DNA of 64,000 bases from Streptomyces sp. AC550_RSS872. GTDB taxonomy: Bacteria > Actinomycetota > Actinomycetes > Streptomycetales > Streptomycetaceae. The stretch is from the NCBI RefSeq assembly GCF_019049285.1, contig NZ_JAGMUL010000005.1:124001-188000 (forward strand), in the 5' to 3' direction. A program made the position numbers and the translations under genes. Shown here piece by piece: positions 1 to 11,561 of the stretch; within the stretch, counting starts at the first letter, position 1; every line of letters starts with the position of its first letter. The notes under the pieces were generated by a model. It was not told the DNA's origin and did not search any database. It worked only from the letters and a program-made list of their open reading frames with translations.

Positions 1-407
1 GAGAGGATCACCATCGCCTCGACGCCCAGGATCAGGGCGAAGAAGCCCTGCGTGGGCCGCCAGCGCGAACTGCCGGTCTCCAGCGGGTCGGCATCGTGCC
101 AGCCCGCGAGGATGATGAACGGGATCAGCAGCGCCGTCAGCGCGATCAGCGCCACCGCGATGCCGTCCACGCCGAGTTCGTAGCGGACGCCGAAGTCCGC
201 GATCCAGGCGTGGGACTCGGTGAGCTGATAGCGGTCGCCGTCCGGGTCGAAGCGGACCAGGACGGTGATCGCGAGGGCGAGCGTGGCGAGCGAGACGAGC
301 AGCGCCAGCCACTTGGCGGCGGTGCGCCGGGCGGCCGGTACGGCGGCCGTGGCGACCGCCCCGATCGCCGGGAGCGCCGCCGTAGCTGTCAGAAGAGGAA
401 AGGACAT
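1..407 (-). CDS. nuoM: NADH-quinone oxidoreductase subunit M (N-terminal part, cut by window edge)
   Basis: Membrane proton-pumping, antiporter-like subunit of respiratory complex I. Only about 135 N-terminal residues lie in the window. The start at 407 opens a hydrophobic segment beginning MSFPLLTATAALPAIG, followed by a second helix and a GVDGIAVALIALTALLIP stretch typical of NuoM. The start lies 5 bp after the nuoL stop, so the two are co-transcribed and probably coupled. The rest of the gene, and presumably nuoN, lie beyond position 1. The assignment rests on these N-terminal residues and on operon position after nuoL. Confidence 0.93.
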   Translation of the reverse strand, partial: MSFPLLTATAALPAIGAVATAAVPAARRTAAKWLALLVSLATLALAITVLVRFDPDGDRYQLTESHAWIADFGVRYELGVDGIAVALIALTALLIPFIILAGWHDADPLETGSSRWRPTQGFFALILGVEAMVIL

Positions 408-412
408 CGGTA

Positions 413-2377
413 TCAGACCGCCCTCATCAGCAGGGTCGCGGCGATGAGGATCGCCGCACCGCCGAACATCGAGACCGCGTACGACCGCGCGAAGCCGTTC
501 TGGAGCCTGCGCATCCGTCCGGACAGACCGCCGACCGAGGCCGCCGTGCCGTTGACGACGCCGTCGACCAGGGTGTGGTCGACGTACACGAGGGAGCGCG
601 TGAGGTGTTCGCCGCCGCGTACGAGGACGACGTGGTTGAAGTCGTCCTGGAGCAGGTCGCGCCGGGCGGCCCGGGTGAGCAGCGACCCGCGCGGGGCGAC
701 GGCGGGGACCGGGCGTCGGCCGTACTGGGCGTAGGCGATGGCGACGCCGATGATCATGCACGCCACGGTCGCGCTGGTGACCGCTGCCGCGCCGATCGGC
801 GGGTGGCCGTGGGAGTGCCCGGTGATGGGCTCCAGCCAGTGCACGAAACGGTCGCCGATGCTGAAGAACGCACCGCCGGCCACCGATCCCACGGCCAGCA
901 CGATCATGGGGATCGTCATGACCTTGGGCGACTCGTGCGGGTGCGGCTCCGCGTGCTCGCCGTGCGTCTCGGCGGCGGGCTCCACGCTGGGCTCGGCCGG
1001 TGAGGCCGTCTTCGTGTGACGCCAGCGCTCCTCACCGAAGAACGTCATCAGCATCACGCGCGTCATGTAGTACGCCGTGATGGCCGCGCCCAGCAGAGCA
1101 CAGGCGCCGAGGATCCAGCCCTCGGTGCCGCCCTTGGCGAACGCCGCCTCGATGATCTTGTCCTTGGAGAAGAAGCCGGACAGGCCCGGGAAGCCGATGA
1201 TGGCGAGGTAGCCGAGGCCGAAGGTGACGAACGTGACCGGCATGTACTTGCGCAGGCCGCCGTACTTGCGCATGTCGACCTCGTCGTTCATGCCGTGCAT
1301 GACCGAGCCGGCGCCGAGGAACAGCCCGGCCTTGAAGAAGCCGTGCGTCACCAGGTGCATGATCGCGAAGACGTAGCCGATGGGGCCGAGGCCCGCGGCG
1401 AGGACCATGTAGCCGATCTGCGACATGGTCGAGCCGGCCAGCGCCTTCTTGATGTCGTCCTTCGCGCAACCGACGATCGCACCGAAGAGAAGCGTGACGG
1501 CGCCGACGATGGTGACCACCAACTGCGCGTCGGGCGCGGCGTTGAAGATGGCGCCGGAGCGGACGATCAGGTAGACGCCCGCGGTCACCATCGTCGCGGC
1601 GTGGATGAGGGCCGAGACCGGGGTCGGGCCCTCCATCGCGTCCCCGAGCCAGGACTGAAGCGGCACCTGGGCGGACTTGCCGCAGGCGGCGAGCAGCAGC
1701 ATCAGGCCGATGGCGGTGAGCTTGCCCTCGCTCGCGTCACCGACCAGGCCGGGCTCCCCCTCCCCGCCGAGCACCGGCCCGAAGGCGAAGGTGCCGAACC
1801 AGAGGAACATCATCATGATCGCGATCGACAGGCCCATGTCGCCGACGCGGTTGACCAGGAAGGCCTTCTTCGCGGCCGTGGCGGCGCTGGGCTTGTGCTG
1901 CCAGAAGCCGATCAGCAGGTAGGAGGCGAGACCGACGCCTTCCCAGCCGACGTACAGAAGCAGGTAGTTGTCGGCGAGGACGAGCAGCAGCATCGCCGCG
2001 AGGAACAGGTTCAGATAGCCGAAGAAGCGGCGGCGCCGCTCGTCGTGCTCCATGTACCCGACCGAGTACAGGTGGATCAGCGAGCCGACGCCGGTGATCA
2101 GCAGCACGAACGTCATCGACAGCTGGTCCAGGCGGAAGGCGATGTCCGCCTGGAAGCCCTCGACCGGAACCCAGCTGAACAGGTGGCTCGTCAGGGTCCG
2201 GTCCTCGGCGCTCTTGCCGAGCAGGTCGGCGAAGAGGACAACGCCGAACACGAAGGAGACGGCGGCGAGGGCGGTGCCGATCCAGTGGCCGACGCGGTCG
2301 AGGCGCCGGCCACCGCACAGCAGTACGGCCGCTCCGAGCAATGGCGCCGCGATCAGCAGCGCAATCAGGTTCTCCAC
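413..2377 (-). CDS. nuoL: NADH-quinone oxidoreductase subunit L
   Basis: Largest proton-pumping membrane subunit of complex I, 654 aa, with many predicted membrane helices. The antiporter-type core is clear: [19 protein letters not shown] near residue 140, [26 protein letters not shown] near 240, and the helix with [15 protein letters not shown] near 345. A histidine-rich hydrophilic insert ([12 protein letters not shown], about residues 464-480) sits before the last helices, as in other actinobacterial NuoL proteins. It lies between nuoK, with 15 bp between the genes, and nuoM, with 5 bp. Length and motifs are normal for the family. Confidence 0.97.
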   Translation of the reverse strand: MENLIALLIAAPLLGAAVLLCGGRRLDRVGHWIGTALAAVSFVFGVVLFADLLGKSAEDRTLTSHLFSWVPVEGFQADIAFRLDQLSMTFVLLITGVGSLIHLYSVGYMEHDERRRRFFGYLNLFLAAMLLLVLADNYLLLYVGWEGVGLASYLLIGFWQHKPSAATAAKKAFLVNRVGDMGLSIAIMMMFLWFGTFAFGPVLGGEGEPGLVGDASEGKLTAIGLMLLLAACGKSAQVPLQSWLGDAMEGPTPVSALIHAATMVTAGVYLIVRSGAIFNAAPDAQLVVTIVGAVTLLFGAIVGCAKDDIKKALAGSTMSQIGYMVLAAGLGPIGYVFAIMHLVTHGFFKAGLFLGAGSVMHGMNDEVDMRKYGGLRKYMPVTFVTFGLGYLAIIGFPGLSGFFSKDKIIEAAFAKGGTEGWILGACALLGAAITAYYMTRVMLMTFFGEERWRHTKTASPAEPSVEPAAETHGEHAEPHPHESPKVMTIPMIVLAVGSVAGGAFFSIGDRFVHWLEPITGHSHGHPPIGAAAVTSATVACMIIGVAIAYAQYGRRPVPAVAPRGSLLTRAARRDLLQDDFNHVVLVRGGEHLTRSLVYVDHTLVDGVVNGTAASVGGLSGRMRRLQNGFARSYAVSMFGGAAILIAATLLMRAV

Positions 2378-2392
2378 GATTCTTCCGACCCC

Positions 2393-2692
2393 TTAGAGCT
2401 TCATCAGGCTGGCGTCGTCGACCGAGGCCGAGTGGCGGGAACGGAACAGCGACACGATGATCGCGAGCCCGACGACGACCTCCGCGGCGGCGACGACCAT
2501 CGTGAAGAAGGCGATGATCTGGCCGTCGAGATTGCCGTGCATCCGGGAGAAGGCGACGAGCGTGAGGTTGCAGGCGTTGAGCATGAGCTCGATGCACATG
2601 AAGACGACGATCGCGTTGCGCCTGATCAGCACGCCGGTGGCGCCGATCGTGAACAACAGGGCGGCGAGGTAGAGGTAGTTGACCGGGTTCAC
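2393..2692 (-). CDS. nuoK: NADH-quinone oxidoreductase subunit K
   Basis: Small membrane subunit of complex I, 99 aa, three predicted helices. The second helix carries the conserved acidic residue in [14 protein letters not shown], and a second glutamate lies in [13 protein letters not shown]; both belong to the proton channel of the family. The GTG start at 2692 overlaps the nuoJ stop in a GTGA junction, indicating translational coupling. The short hydrophilic tail is ordinary. Confidence 0.96.
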   Translation of the reverse strand: MNPVNYLYLAALLFTIGATGVLIRRNAIVVFMCIELMLNACNLTLVAFSRMHGNLDGQIIAFFTMVVAAAEVVVGLAIIVSLFRSRHSASVDDASLMKL

Positions 2693-3531
2693 TTGGACGC
2701 CTCCTCGGGCCGCTTGAAGGTCGACGGCTCGATCGCGGTCCGCTCCAGCCGTTCCTCCGCGCGCTGCTCCAGGGCCCGCAGGTCGTTCAGCGCCTCGGTG
2801 GACACATCACGGATCTGACCGCGCTCCCGCAGCGTCTTGCTGACCGTGAGGTCGGACGGCGTGCCGTCGGGCAACAGGCCCGCGATGTCGACCGCGTTGT
2901 GCCGGGCGTACACGCCGGGCGCGGGCAGCGGCGGGACGTGCTTGCCTTCGCGGACGCGCTGCTCGGACAGCTCGCGCTGGGTCTTGGCGCGCTCGGTGCG
3001 CTCGCGGTGCGTGAGCACCATGGCGCCGACGGCCGCCGTGATCAGCAGGGCGCCGGTGATCTCGAAGGCGAAGACGTACTTGGTGAAGATGAGGGCCGCG
3101 AGCCCCTCCACATTGCCGTTCGCGTTCGCCTGGGCGAGACCGTTGAACTCCGTGATCGAGGCGTTGCCGATACCGCCGATCAGAAGGATGCCGAAGCCGA
3201 GGCCACAGACAAGGGCCAGCCAGCGCTGGCCCTTGATGGTCTCCTTCAGGGAGTCCGCGGCCGTGACGCCGACCAGCATCACCACGAACAGGAACAGCAT
3301 CATGATCGCGCCGGTGTAGACGACGATCTGCACGATGCCCAGGAAGTAGGCGCCGTTGGCGAGGTAGAAGACCGCCAGGACGATCATGGTCCCGGCGAGA
3401 CAGAGCGCGCTGTGCACGGCCTTCTTCATGAAGACGGTGCACAGGGCGCCGATGACGGCGACGGTGCCGAGGATCCAGAATTGGACGGCCTCTCCGGTGG
3501 AGGTGGAGTAGGCGGCGAGCTGCTCGGTCAT
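2689..3531 (-). CDS. nuoJ: NADH-quinone oxidoreductase subunit J
   Basis: Membrane subunit of complex I, 280 aa from the ATG at 3531 ([19 protein letters not shown]). That start overlaps the nuoI stop in an ATGA junction, which is why I prefer it to longer upstream readings in this frame. Five hydrophobic segments fill residues 20-175, with the conserved [18 protein letters not shown] helix. A long hydrophilic C-terminal tail from about residue 178 is rich in R, E and P; such tails occur in actinobacterial NuoJ but not in the shorter proteobacterial form. Coupled downstream to nuoK. Confidence 0.95.
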   Translation of the reverse strand: MTEQLAAYSTSTGEAVQFWILGTVAVIGALCTVFMKKAVHSALCLAGTMIVLAVFYLANGAYFLGIVQIVVYTGAIMMLFLFVVMLVGVTAADSLKETIKGQRWLALVCGLGFGILLIGGIGNASITEFNGLAQANANGNVEGLAALIFTKYVFAFEITGALLITAAVGAMVLTHRERTERAKTQRELSEQRVREGKHVPPLPAPGVYARHNAVDIAGLLPDGTPSDLTVSKTLRERGQIRDVSTEALNDLRALEQRAEERLERTAIEPSTFKRPEEASK

Positions 3532-4169
3532 CGGCCGATCACCTTCTCGGACGCCGGTTCGTCCTCGCCGAAGGTGGTGGCGGCCTCCTGCGGCACCTCG
3601 CCCTTGGAGAGCGCCACCTGCTGGATCGTGCCCGGCGCGGCCTCGGTCACCAGACCCCGGTAGTAGTCCTGCTCGTCGGTCCCCGGGTAGATGGCGTGGG
3701 GGCTGTCGACCATGCCGTCCTCGAGTCCGGCGAGCAGCTGCTCCTTGGTGTAGATGAGGTTGGCGCGGCTGGAGTCCGCGAGCTCGAACTCGTTGGTCAT
3801 CGTGAGCGCGCGCGTGGGGCACGCCTCGATGCACAGGCCGCACAGGATGCAGCGGGCGTAGTTGATCTGGTACACGCGGCCGTACCGCTCGCCCGGCGAG
3901 TAGCGCTCCTCGTCGGTGTTGTCGGCGCCCTCCACATAGATGGCGTCGGCGGGGCAGGCCCAGGCGCACAGCTCACAGCCGACGCACTTCTCCAGGCCGT
4001 CCGGATGGCGGTTGAGCTGGTGCCGTCCGTGGAAACGCGGAGCGGTGGTCTTCTGCTGCTCCGGGTACTGCTCGGTCAGCCGCTTCTTGAACATGGCCTT
4101 GAAGGTCACGCCGAAGCCGGCCACGGGGTTCTGGAAACCGGGCTTGGTCTCCTTGGGCTCCTCAGCCAT
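3528..4169 (-). CDS. nuoI: NADH-quinone oxidoreductase subunit I
   Basis: Peripheral subunit of complex I, 213 aa, holding the two 4Fe-4S clusters (N6a and N6b) that hand electrons towards NuoB. Both ferredoxin-type motifs are present: [12 protein letters not shown] at about residues 61-73 and [12 protein letters not shown] at about 106-118. The start at 4169 ([12 protein letters not shown]) overlaps the 3' end of nuoH by 8 bp and gives the normal family length; a longer reading upstream would run deeper into nuoH. Confidence 0.97.
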   Translation of the reverse strand: MAEEPKETKPGFQNPVAGFGVTFKAMFKKRLTEQYPEQQKTTAPRFHGRHQLNRHPDGLEKCVGCELCAWACPADAIYVEGADNTDEERYSPGERYGRVYQINYARCILCGLCIEACPTRALTMTNEFELADSSRANLIYTKEQLLAGLEDGMVDSPHAIYPGTDEQDYYRGLVTEAAPGTIQQVALSKGEVPQEAATTFGEDEPASEKVIGR

Positions 4170-5523
4170 CGGACGCCTCCTTTCCATCCAGAGATCCGTC
4201 ACTCTGAGTATCGGGCCCGCCACTGACAATCAGCTCTCGCTCGCGGCTGGGGCGGCGCCGAGGCACGGGCGGAAGTTCCTGACCGGGCAGGGGCGGCACG
4301 GGGAATCCGCCCGCCATCGCGTCGAACGCGGGCTCCTCGGCGGGACGCGAGGCCGCCTTCGCCCGCTCGCGGAACATGTCCGCGATGAAGGAGAGGAGCA
4401 GCAACGCGATGACGCCGCCGGCGACGTAGAGCACGATGTCGGCGAAGTCGTAGTTCTCGTTCCGGAGGGTCCGCACGGTCGCGACGAGCATCAGCCAGAC
4501 GACGGAGACCGGGATGAGGACCTTCCAGCCCAGCTTCATCAGCTGGTCGTAGCGGACGCGAGGCAGCGTGCCGCGCAGCCAGATGAAGAAGAAGAGCAGC
4601 AGCTGGACCTTGACCACGAACCAGAGCAGCGGCCACCAGCCGTGGTTCGCTCCCTCCCAGAAGGCGCTGATCGGATACGGCGCCCGCCAGCCACCCAGGA
4701 AGAGCGTCACGGACACGGCCGAGACCGTCACCATGTTCACGTACTCGGCGAGCATGAACATCGCGAACTTGATCGACGAGTACTCGGTGTTGAAGCCGCC
4801 GACCAGGTCTCCCTCGGACTCCGGCATGTCGAACGGGGCACGGTTGGTCTCGCCGACCATCGTCACGATGTAGATCAGGAAGGAGACCGGCAGCAGCACG
4901 ATGTACCAGCGGTCCTGCTGCGCCTCGACGATCGCCGACGTCGACATCGACCCGGAGTAGAGGAACACCGAGGCGAAGGCCGCGCCCATGGCGATCTCGT
5001 AGGAGATCATCTGCGCGCAGGAACGCAGACCGCCGAGCAGCGGATAGGTGGACCCGGAACTCCAACCCGCCAGCACGATGCCGTAGATGCCGACGGAGGC
5101 GACCGCGAGGATGTAGAGCATCGCGATCGGCAGGTCGGTGAGCTGCATCGTGGTGCGCTGGCCGAAGATCGAGATCTCGTTGCCGGCCGGGCCGAAGGGG
5201 ATCACCGCGATCGCCATGAAGGCCGGGATGGCCGCGACGATCGGCGCGAGGACGTAGACCACCTTGTCCGCGCGTTTGACGATGACGTCTTCCTTCAGCA
5301 TCAGCTTGATGCCGTCGGCGAGCGACTGGAGCATGCCCCAGGGGCCGTGCCGGTTGGGGCCGATGCGCAGCTGCATCCAGGCGACGACCTTGCGCTCCCA
5401 GACGATGGAGAACAGCACGGTCACCATCAGGAAGGCGAAGCAGAACACCGCCTTGATGACGACCAGCCACCAGGGGTCGCGGCCGAACATCGAGAGGTCT
5501 TCAGCGGCGAGGAAAGGGCTCAT
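4162..5523 (-). CDS. nuoH: NADH-quinone oxidoreductase subunit H
   Basis: Membrane subunit of complex I that helps form the quinone-binding chamber, 453 aa. The conserved loop [20 protein letters not shown], with its acidic residues, and the following helix are present, as is the N-terminal [21 protein letters not shown] motif. A hydrophilic C-terminal extension of some 60 residues (from about 390) distinguishes it from the roughly 325-aa E. coli protein and is usual in actinobacteria. The ATG at 5523 overlaps the nuoG stop in an ATGA junction. Confidence 0.97.
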   Translation of the reverse strand: MSPFLAAEDLSMFGRDPWWLVVIKAVFCFAFLMVTVLFSIVWERKVVAWMQLRIGPNRHGPWGMLQSLADGIKLMLKEDVIVKRADKVVYVLAPIVAAIPAFMAIAVIPFGPAGNEISIFGQRTTMQLTDLPIAMLYILAVASVGIYGIVLAGWSSGSTYPLLGGLRSCAQMISYEIAMGAAFASVFLYSGSMSTSAIVEAQQDRWYIVLLPVSFLIYIVTMVGETNRAPFDMPESEGDLVGGFNTEYSSIKFAMFMLAEYVNMVTVSAVSVTLFLGGWRAPYPISAFWEGANHGWWPLLWFVVKVQLLLFFFIWLRGTLPRVRYDQLMKLGWKVLIPVSVVWLMLVATVRTLRNENYDFADIVLYVAGGVIALLLLSFIADMFRERAKAASRPAEEPAFDAMAGGFPVPPLPGQELPPVPRRRPSRERELIVSGGPDTQSDGSLDGKEASDG

Positions 5524-8024
5524 GCCTCCACCTCCTCGGGGGCCTCGGACGCGAGGGTCGCCGGGCCGATGCGGACGAGTGAGCCGGGCAGCGCCCCGGT
5601 GTCGGAGGCGACGCCACGGCCCACGGAGTTCAGCGGGAGCCACACCACCCGGTCGGGCATCTCCGTGATCTGGAGCGGGAGTTCGACGACTCCGGCCGGG
5701 CCGCTCACGGCGAGGGCGTCGCCGTTCTTCACCCCGGCCTCGGCGGCCGTAGCAGCCGACACGCGCGCGTGGGCCGCGTGCCGGGTGCCGGCCAGCGCTT
5801 CGTCGCCCTGCTGGAGGAGGCCCTGGTCGAGCAGCAGCCGATGTCCGGCCAGCACGGCCTCACCGGCCGCCGGTCGCGGCAACTGGGCCGCGATCTCCAG
5901 GGGGTCGGTGGCCCGCGATCCGTCCCAGGATCCGAGCCGGTCGATCTCCGCGCGCGTGGTGCGCAGATCCGGCAGGCCCAGGTGTACGTCCATGGCGTCG
6001 GCCAGCATTTGCAGCACGCGCGCGTCCGTCGGAGCCAGACGGCGGGTCATCTGATCGGGCTTGAGCGCGGCCTCGAAGAAGCGCACCCTGCCCTCCCAGT
6101 TGAGGAAGGTGCCGGCCTTCTCCGCGACCGCTGCGACGGGCAGCACCACGTCGGCGAGCTCGGTCACCTCGCCGGGCCGCAGTTCCAGCGAGACCACGAA
6201 GCCGACCTCGGCGAGCGCCTCACGCGCGCGTGCCGGGTCGGGCAGGTCGGCGACCTCGACGCCCGCGACCAGCAGCGCCTGGAGTTCACCGGTCGCGGCG
6301 GCCTCGACGATCTGGCCGGTGTCGCGGCCGTAACGGTGCGGGAGATCGGCCAGGCCCCAGACGGCGGCGACCTCCTCACGCGCGCGTGGGTCGGTCGCGG
6401 GGCGTCCGCCGGGCAGCAGCGACGGCAGCGCACCGGCCTCCACGGCACCGCGCTCCCCGGCCCGGCGCGGGATCCACACCAGCTCGGCGCCGGTCGCGGT
6501 CGCGGCCCGTACGGCGGCGGTGAGCCCGCCCGCCACAGCGGCCAGCCGCTCGCCGACGACGATCACCGAGCCCTCGGTGCGCAGTGCCTCGGACGCCCTC
6601 GCCCCGTCCCCGTCCAGACCGACGCCGCTCGCGAGCGCGTCCAGCCACTCGGTCTCGGTGCCGGGAGCGGCCGGCAGCAGCGTGCCGCCGGCCTTCTCCA
6701 GTCCGCGCGTGGAGTGGGTGGCGAGCGAGAAGACCTTCTGGCCGTGCTTGCGCCAGGCCTTGCGCAGCCGCAGGAAGATGCCGGGCGCCTCCTCCTCGGC
6801 CTCGAACCCGGCCAGCAGGACGGCCGGTGCCTTCTCGACGGAGGCGTACGTGACACCCGTACCGTCGAGGTCACGGCCGTGACCGGCGACCCGCGCGGCG
6901 AGGAAGTCGGCCTCCTCGCCGCTGTGCACGCGCGCGCGGAAGTCGATGTCGTTGGTGTCGAGCGCCACGCGCGCGAACTTGCTGTACGCGTAGGCGTCCT
7001 CGATGGTGAGCCGGCCGCCGGTCAGCACTCCGGTGCGGCCGCGCGAGGCGAGCAGCCCCTGAGCCGCGATCTGGAGCGCCTCCGGCCAGGAGGCCGGTTC
7101 GAGGTCACCCTCGGCGTTGCGCACCAGAGGCGTCTGAAGCCGGTCACGCTGCTGCGCGTACCGGAAGCCGAACCGCCCCTTGTCGCAGATCCACTCCTCG
7201 TTGACCTCGGGATCGTTGGCCGCCAGACGCCGCATGACCTTGCCGCGCCGGTGATCGGTGCGTGTGGCGCAACCGCCGGAGCAGTGCTCGCACACCGACG
7301 GCGAGGAGACGAGGTCGAAGGGGCGGGAGCGGAACCGGTATGCCGCCGACGTCAGCGCGCCGACCGGGCAGATCTGGATGGTGTTCCCGGAGAAGTACGA
7401 CTCGAACGGGTCGCCCTCACCGGTGCCGACCTGCTGGAGCGCGCCGCGCTCGACCAGCTCGATCATCGGGTCGCCCGCGACCTGGTTGGAGAACCGGGTG
7501 CAGCGGGCGCACAGCACGCACCGCTCGCGGTCGAGGAGTACCTGCGTGGAGATCGGTACGGGCTTCTCGTACGTCCGCTTGCGGCCCTCGAAGCGGGACT
7601 CGGCGTGTCCGTGCGACATGGCCTGGTTCTGGAGCGGGCACTCGCCGCCCTTGTCGCAGACCGGGCAGTCCAGCGGGTGGTTGATGAGCAGGAGCTCCAT
7701 CACACCCTTCTGGGCCTTCTCGGCGACCGGTGAGGTGAGATGCGTCTTCACGACCATGCCGTCCGTGCACGTGATCGTGCAGGACGCCATCGGCTTGCGC
7801 TGTCCCTCGACCTCGACGATGCACTGGCGGCAGGCGCCGGCCGGGTCGAGGAGGGGGTGGTCGCAGAAGCGGGGAATCTCGATGCCGAGCTGCTCGGCGG
7901 CCCGGATGACCAGGGTGCCCTTGGGCACGCTGATCTCGACGCCGTCGATGGTCAGCGTCACGAGATCTTCCGGCGGGACCGCCGCCTCGCCTCCTCCGGA
8001 GGGAGCGCTGGTGGTCACAGTCAT
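5520..8024 (-). CDS. nuoG: NADH-quinone oxidoreductase subunit G
   Basis: Iron-sulfur subunit of the NADH-input arm of complex I, 834 aa. Residues about 50-82 hold the 2Fe-2S cysteines ([15 protein letters not shown] and a later Cys). Residues about 111-127 hold [15 protein letters not shown] and about 166-172 CVLCARC for 4Fe-4S clusters. CEHCSGGC near residue 243 with a later Cys (EEWICDKG) matches the extra N7 cluster found in only some species. The remainder is a degenerate molybdopterin-oxidoreductase-like domain. The start at 8024 ([12 protein letters not shown]) overlaps the nuoF stop (ATGA). Confidence 0.96.
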   Translation of the reverse strand: MTVTTSAPSGGGEAAVPPEDLVTLTIDGVEISVPKGTLVIRAAEQLGIEIPRFCDHPLLDPAGACRQCIVEVEGQRKPMASCTITCTDGMVVKTHLTSPVAEKAQKGVMELLLINHPLDCPVCDKGGECPLQNQAMSHGHAESRFEGRKRTYEKPVPISTQVLLDRERCVLCARCTRFSNQVAGDPMIELVERGALQQVGTGEGDPFESYFSGNTIQICPVGALTSAAYRFRSRPFDLVSSPSVCEHCSGGCATRTDHRRGKVMRRLAANDPEVNEEWICDKGRFGFRYAQQRDRLQTPLVRNAEGDLEPASWPEALQIAAQGLLASRGRTGVLTGGRLTIEDAYAYSKFARVALDTNDIDFRARVHSGEEADFLAARVAGHGRDLDGTGVTYASVEKAPAVLLAGFEAEEEAPGIFLRLRKAWRKHGQKVFSLATHSTRGLEKAGGTLLPAAPGTETEWLDALASGVGLDGDGARASEALRTEGSVIVVGERLAAVAGGLTAAVRAATATGAELVWIPRRAGERGAVEAGALPSLLPGGRPATDPRAREEVAAVWGLADLPHRYGRDTGQIVEAAATGELQALLVAGVEVADLPDPARAREALAEVGFVVSLELRPGEVTELADVVLPVAAVAEKAGTFLNWEGRVRFFEAALKPDQMTRRLAPTDARVLQMLADAMDVHLGLPDLRTTRAEIDRLGSWDGSRATDPLEIAAQLPRPAAGEAVLAGHRLLLDQGLLQQGDEALAGTRHAAHARVSAATAAEAGVKNGDALAVSGPAGVVELPLQITEMPDRVVWLPLNSVGRGVASDTGALPGSLVRIGPATLASEAPEEVEA

Positions 8025-9373
8025 GCGTTCACCTCCGTGCGGTGGTCGGCCCAGGCCGTCGACTTGGCCGGGTCGAAGGGGCAGCCGCGGCCCGTGATGT
8101 GCTGCTCGTACTCCTCGCGGAAGTACTTCAGCGAGGAGAAGATCGGCGAGGCGGCACCGTCGCCGAGGGCGCAGAAGGACTTGCCGTTGATGTTGTCGGC
8201 GATGTCGTTGAGCTTGTCGAGGTCGGACATGACGCCCTTGCCGGCCTCGATGTCGCGCAGCAACTGCACGAGCCAGTACGTGCCTTCGCGGCAGGGCGTG
8301 CACTTGCCGCAGGACTCGTGGGCGTAGAACTCGGTCCAGCGGGTGACGGCGCGGACGACGCAGGTCGTCTCGTCGAAGCACTGGAGCGCCTTGGTGCCCA
8401 GCATGGAACCCGCGGCGCCCACTCCTTCGTAGTCAAGAGGGACGTCGAGGTGCTCGTCGGTGAACATCGGGGTCGAGGAGCCGCCCGGCGTCCAGAACTT
8501 GAGGCGGTGGCCCGGGCGCATCCCGCCGCTCATCTCGAGGAGCTGGCGGAGTGTGATGCCGAGCGGGGCCTCGTACTGGCCGGGATTGGCGACATGGCCG
8601 CTGAGCGAGTAGAGCGTGAAGCCCGGGGACTTCTCGCTGCCCATCGACCGGAACCATTCTTTGCCCCGATGCAGAATCGCGGGAACCGACGCGATCGACT
8701 CGACGTTGTTCACAACAGTCGGGCAGGCATAGAGACCTGCCACCGCAGGGAAGGGGGGACGGAGCCGCGGTTGACCACGGCGGCCTTCGAGCGAGTCGAG
8801 CAGTGCGGTCTCCTCACCGCAGATGTACGCGCCGGCGCCGGCGTGCACGGTGAGGTCGAGATCGAGTCCGCTGCCCAGGATGTTCTCGCCGAGGTAGCCC
8901 GCCGCGTAGGCCTCGCGCACGGCCTCGTGCAACCGCCGCAATACGGGGACGACTTCACCACGCAGATAGATGAAGGCATGCGAAGACCTGATGGCATAAC
9001 ACGCGATGACAATGCCCTCGATGAGGCTATGCGGGTTCGCGAAGAGGAGCGGAATGTCCTTGCAGGTTCCGGGCTCCGACTCGTCGGCGTTGACAACTAG
9101 ATAGTGCGGTTTTCCATCACCCTGTGGAATGAACTGCCACTTCATTCCCGTCGGGAATCCCGCGCCACCGCGCCCGCGCAGACCGGAGTCCTTGACGTAC
9201 GCGATCAGGTCGTCCGGCGACATGGCGAGTGCCTTGCGCAGGCCCTCATACCCTTCGTGCCTTCGGTAGACGTCCAGCGTCCAGGACCTGTCCTCGTCCC
9301 AGAAGGCCGACAGCACGGGTGCGAGCAGCTTCTCGGGGCTGTTTTCCTTCAGCTCTGGTGCCAACGTCATCAC
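8021..9373 (-). CDS. nuoF: NADH-quinone oxidoreductase subunit F (NADH/FMN subunit)
   Basis: Subunit that oxidises NADH through FMN, 450 aa. The glycine-rich FMN/NADH motif [10 protein letters not shown] lies at about residues 65-74, and the 4Fe-4S cysteines at about 351-360 ([12 protein letters not shown]) with the fourth near residue 400 (SFCALGDG). Gene order E-F-G is canonical, with ATGA overlaps at both ends. Oddity: codons from about residue 68 to 245 are far less GC-biased than the rest of the operon (TAT, CTA, GTT, GAA, GGT, AAA and CAT are frequent), although the protein sequence is normal. See findings. Confidence 0.97.
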   Translation of the reverse strand: MMTLAPELKENSPEKLLAPVLSAFWDEDRSWTLDVYRRHEGYEGLRKALAMSPDDLIAYVKDSGLRGRGGAGFPTGMKWQFIPQGDGKPHYLVVNADESEPGTCKDIPLLFANPHSLIEGIVIACYAIRSSHAFIYLRGEVVPVLRRLHEAVREAYAAGYLGENILGSGLDLDLTVHAGAGAYICGEETALLDSLEGRRGQPRLRPPFPAVAGLYACPTVVNNVESIASVPAILHRGKEWFRSMGSEKSPGFTLYSLSGHVANPGQYEAPLGITLRQLLEMSGGMRPGHRLKFWTPGGSSTPMFTDEHLDVPLDYEGVGAAGSMLGTKALQCFDETTCVVRAVTRWTEFYAHESCGKCTPCREGTYWLVQLLRDIEAGKGVMSDLDKLNDIADNINGKSFCALGDGAASPIFSSLKYFREEYEQHITGRGCPFDPAKSTAWADHRTEVNA

Positions 9374-10242
9374 TCCCCCTCCTCGGCGACAGGCCCTGCC
9401 GGGTGGGCTGGGTCGGACGCGGACGATTCCTGCGGCGCGTCGTGCGAGCTGAGGTGTTCAGCCGGCGACGGTTCGTGCACTGCCTTGCCCTGCGGCTCGT
9501 CGTGCGGGCCGCCGTCCCGCGGATGGACCACGCGCGCGGGTGCGGCTTCTCCCCTGGCCAGGCGGAGGCCCACCAGCGACGCCGGTCCCGCACTGCCGCT
9601 CTCCTCGACGGCCCCGGGCCGCTCGTCGGGGAAGCCGGCCAGGATCCGCGCGGTCTCCTTGAAGGTGCACAACCTCGCCCCGCGCGTCGGCTCGACGGGC
9701 CGTCCCGCCCGGAGGTCGTCGACGAGTTGCTTGGCGCTGGCCGGGTTCTGGTTGTCGAAGAACTCCCAGTTGACCATCACGACAGGCGCGAAGTCGCAGG
9801 CCGCGTTGCACTCGATGTGCTCCAGGGTGACCTTGCCGTCGTCGGTGGTCTCGCCGTTGCCGACGCCCAGGTGCTCCTGGAGCTCCTCGAAGATCGCGTC
9901 GCCGCCCATCACCGCGCACAGGGTGTTGGTGCAGACGCCCACCTGGTAGTCACCGCTCGGCCTGCGCCGGTACATCGTGTAGAAGGTGGCGACCGCGGTG
10001 ACCTCGGCCGTGGTCAGGCCGAGCACGTCCGCGCAGAACTGCATCCCGGTGCGCGTGACATGCCCCTCCTCCGACTGCACGAGGTGCAGCAAAGGCAGGA
10101 GGGCCGACCGGGAGTCCGGGTAGCGGGCGATGACCTCGCGCGCGTCGCGCTCCAGCCGTTCCCGAACGTCGTCCGGGTAAGCGGGCGCGGGCAGTTCGGG
10201 CATGCCCAGGCTGACGCCCCGCTCGGAAGAAGAGGTGGTCAC
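9370..10242 (-). CDS. nuoE: NADH-quinone oxidoreductase subunit E
   Basis: 2Fe-2S subunit of the NADH-input module, 290 aa. The thioredoxin-like cluster motif is present as CTNTLC at about residues 103-108 and CNAAC at about 143-147. Residues after about 190 form a low-complexity acidic/Ala/Pro tail, making the protein longer than the E. coli one. I chose the GTG at 10242 because it makes a GTGA overlap with the nuoD stop; an in-frame ATG at 10203 (MPELPAPAY) is the alternative and would remove 13 residues. Confidence 0.94.
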   Translation of the reverse strand: MTTSSSERGVSLGMPELPAPAYPDDVRERLERDAREVIARYPDSRSALLPLLHLVQSEEGHVTRTGMQFCADVLGLTTAEVTAVATFYTMYRRRPSGDYQVGVCTNTLCAVMGGDAIFEELQEHLGVGNGETTDDGKVTLEHIECNAACDFAPVVMVNWEFFDNQNPASAKQLVDDLRAGRPVEPTRGARLCTFKETARILAGFPDERPGAVEESGSAGPASLVGLRLARGEAAPARVVHPRDGGPHDEPQGKAVHEPSPAEHLSSHDAPQESSASDPAHPAGPVAEEGE

Positions 10243-11561
10243 CGGTCGACGCCTCCCATCACGGGGTCGATGGACGCGACGGCGACGATGACGTCGGCGA
10301 CCTGGCCGCCCTCGCACATCGCCGCCATGGCCTGCAGGTTGGTGAAGGACGGGTCGCGGAAGTGGACCCGGAAGGGGCGGGTGCCGCCGTCGGACACGGC
10401 ATGCACCCCGAGCTCGCCCTTGGGCGACTCGACGGCCGCGTACGCCTGTCCCGGCGGGACGCGGAAGCCCTCGGTGACCAGCTTGAAGTGGTGGATCAGG
10501 GCCTCCATGGAGGTGCCCATGATCTTCTTGATGTGGTCGAGGGAGTTGCCGAGCCCGTCGGGGCCCAGGGCGAGCTGGGCGGGCCAGGCGATCTTCTTGT
10601 CGGCGACCATGACCGGGCCGGGCTGGAGCCGGTCCAGGCACTGCTCGACGATCCCGAGCGACTGGCGCATCTCCTCCAGGCGGATCAGGAAGCGCCCGTA
10701 GGAGTCGCAGGTGTCGGCGGTCGGGACCTCGAAGTCGTAGGTCTCGTAGTCGCAGTACGGCTGCGCCTTGCGCAGGTCGTGCGGCAGGCCGGTGGAGCGC
10801 AGGATCGGGCCGGTGGCGCCGAGGGCCATGCAGCCGGCCAGGTCGAGATACCCGACGTCCTGCATACGGGCCTTGAAGATGGGGTTCCCGGTGGCGAGCT
10901 TGTCGTACTCCGGGAGGTTCTTCTTCATCTTCTTCACGAACTCGCGGATCTGGTCCACCGCGCCGGGCGGCAGGTCCTGAGCGAGTCCGCCGGGGCGGAT
11001 GTACGCGTGGTTCATCCTGAGGCCCGTGATGAGCTCGTAGATGTCGAGAATCATTTCACGATCACGGAATCCGTAGATCATGATCGTGGTGGCGCCGAGT
11101 TCCATACCGCCGGTGGCGATGCACACCAGGTGGGAGGAGAGCCGGTTCAGCTCCATCAGGAGCACTCGGATGATCTTGGCGCGCTCGGTGATCTGGTCCT
11201 CGATGCCGAGGAGCTTCTCGACGGCGAGACAGTAGGCGGTCTCGTTGAAGAAGGACGTCAGGTAGTCCATGCGCGTCACGAACGTGGTGCCCTGTGTCCA
11301 GGTCCGGTACTCGAGGTTCTTCTCGATGCCGGTGTGGAGATAGCCGATGCCGCAGCGGGCCTCGGTGACCGTCTCGCCGTCGATCTCCAGGATCAGGCGG
11401 AGCACTCCGTGGGTGGAGGGGTGCTGCGGGCCCATGTTGAGGACGATGCGCTCGTCGTCGGCGCGGGCCGCGGCCTGGACGACCTCGTCCCAGTCGCCAC
11501 CGGTGACCGTGTATACGGTGCCCTCGGTGGTCTCACGGGCGGATGCTGACTGCGTGCTCAT
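10239..11561 (-). CDS. nuoD: NADH-quinone oxidoreductase subunit D
   Basis: 49-kDa-type subunit that forms the quinone site with NuoB, 440 aa. The conserved GPQHPSTHG at about residues 41-49 carries the quinone-site histidine, followed by the [17 protein letters not shown] stretch; the C-terminus ends [10 protein letters not shown]...GGVDR as expected. NuoC and NuoD are separate proteins here, unlike the fused E. coli form. The ATG at 11561 overlaps the nuoC stop (ATGA). A short run near 11040-11100 also shows atypical codons. Confidence 0.97.
   Translation of the reverse strand: MSTQSASARETTEGTVYTVTGGDWDEVVQAAARADDERIVLNMGPQHPSTHGVLRLILEIDGETVTEARCGIGYLHTGIEKNLEYRTWTQGTTFVTRMDYLTSFFNETAYCLAVEKLLGIEDQITERAKIIRVLLMELNRLSSHLVCIATGGMELGATTIMIYGFRDREMILDIYELITGLRMNHAYIRPGGLAQDLPPGAVDQIREFVKKMKKNLPEYDKLATGNPIFKARMQDVGYLDLAGCMALGATGPILRSTGLPHDLRKAQPYCDYETYDFEVPTADTCDSYGRFLIRLEEMRQSLGIVEQCLDRLQPGPVMVADKKIAWPAQLALGPDGLGNSLDHIKKIMGTSMEALIHHFKLVTEGFRVPPGQAYAAVESPKGELGVHAVSDGGTRPFRVHFRDPSFTNLQAMAAMCEGGQVADVIVAVASIDPVMGGVDR

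Noticed and set aside
1016..2818. Long open frame opposite nuoL (600 residues), and similar ones at 3940-6054, 58702-60780 and 60300-62795 on the plus strand
   Set aside because: They lie antisense to well-identified genes, are full of Arg/Gly/Ala/Asp/His as expected from GC-rich antisense frames, and show no known motifs.
8021..9373. Whole nuoF acquired by horizontal transfer
   Set aside because: Only the middle of the gene has atypical codons; both ends and the overlapping neighbours are typical.
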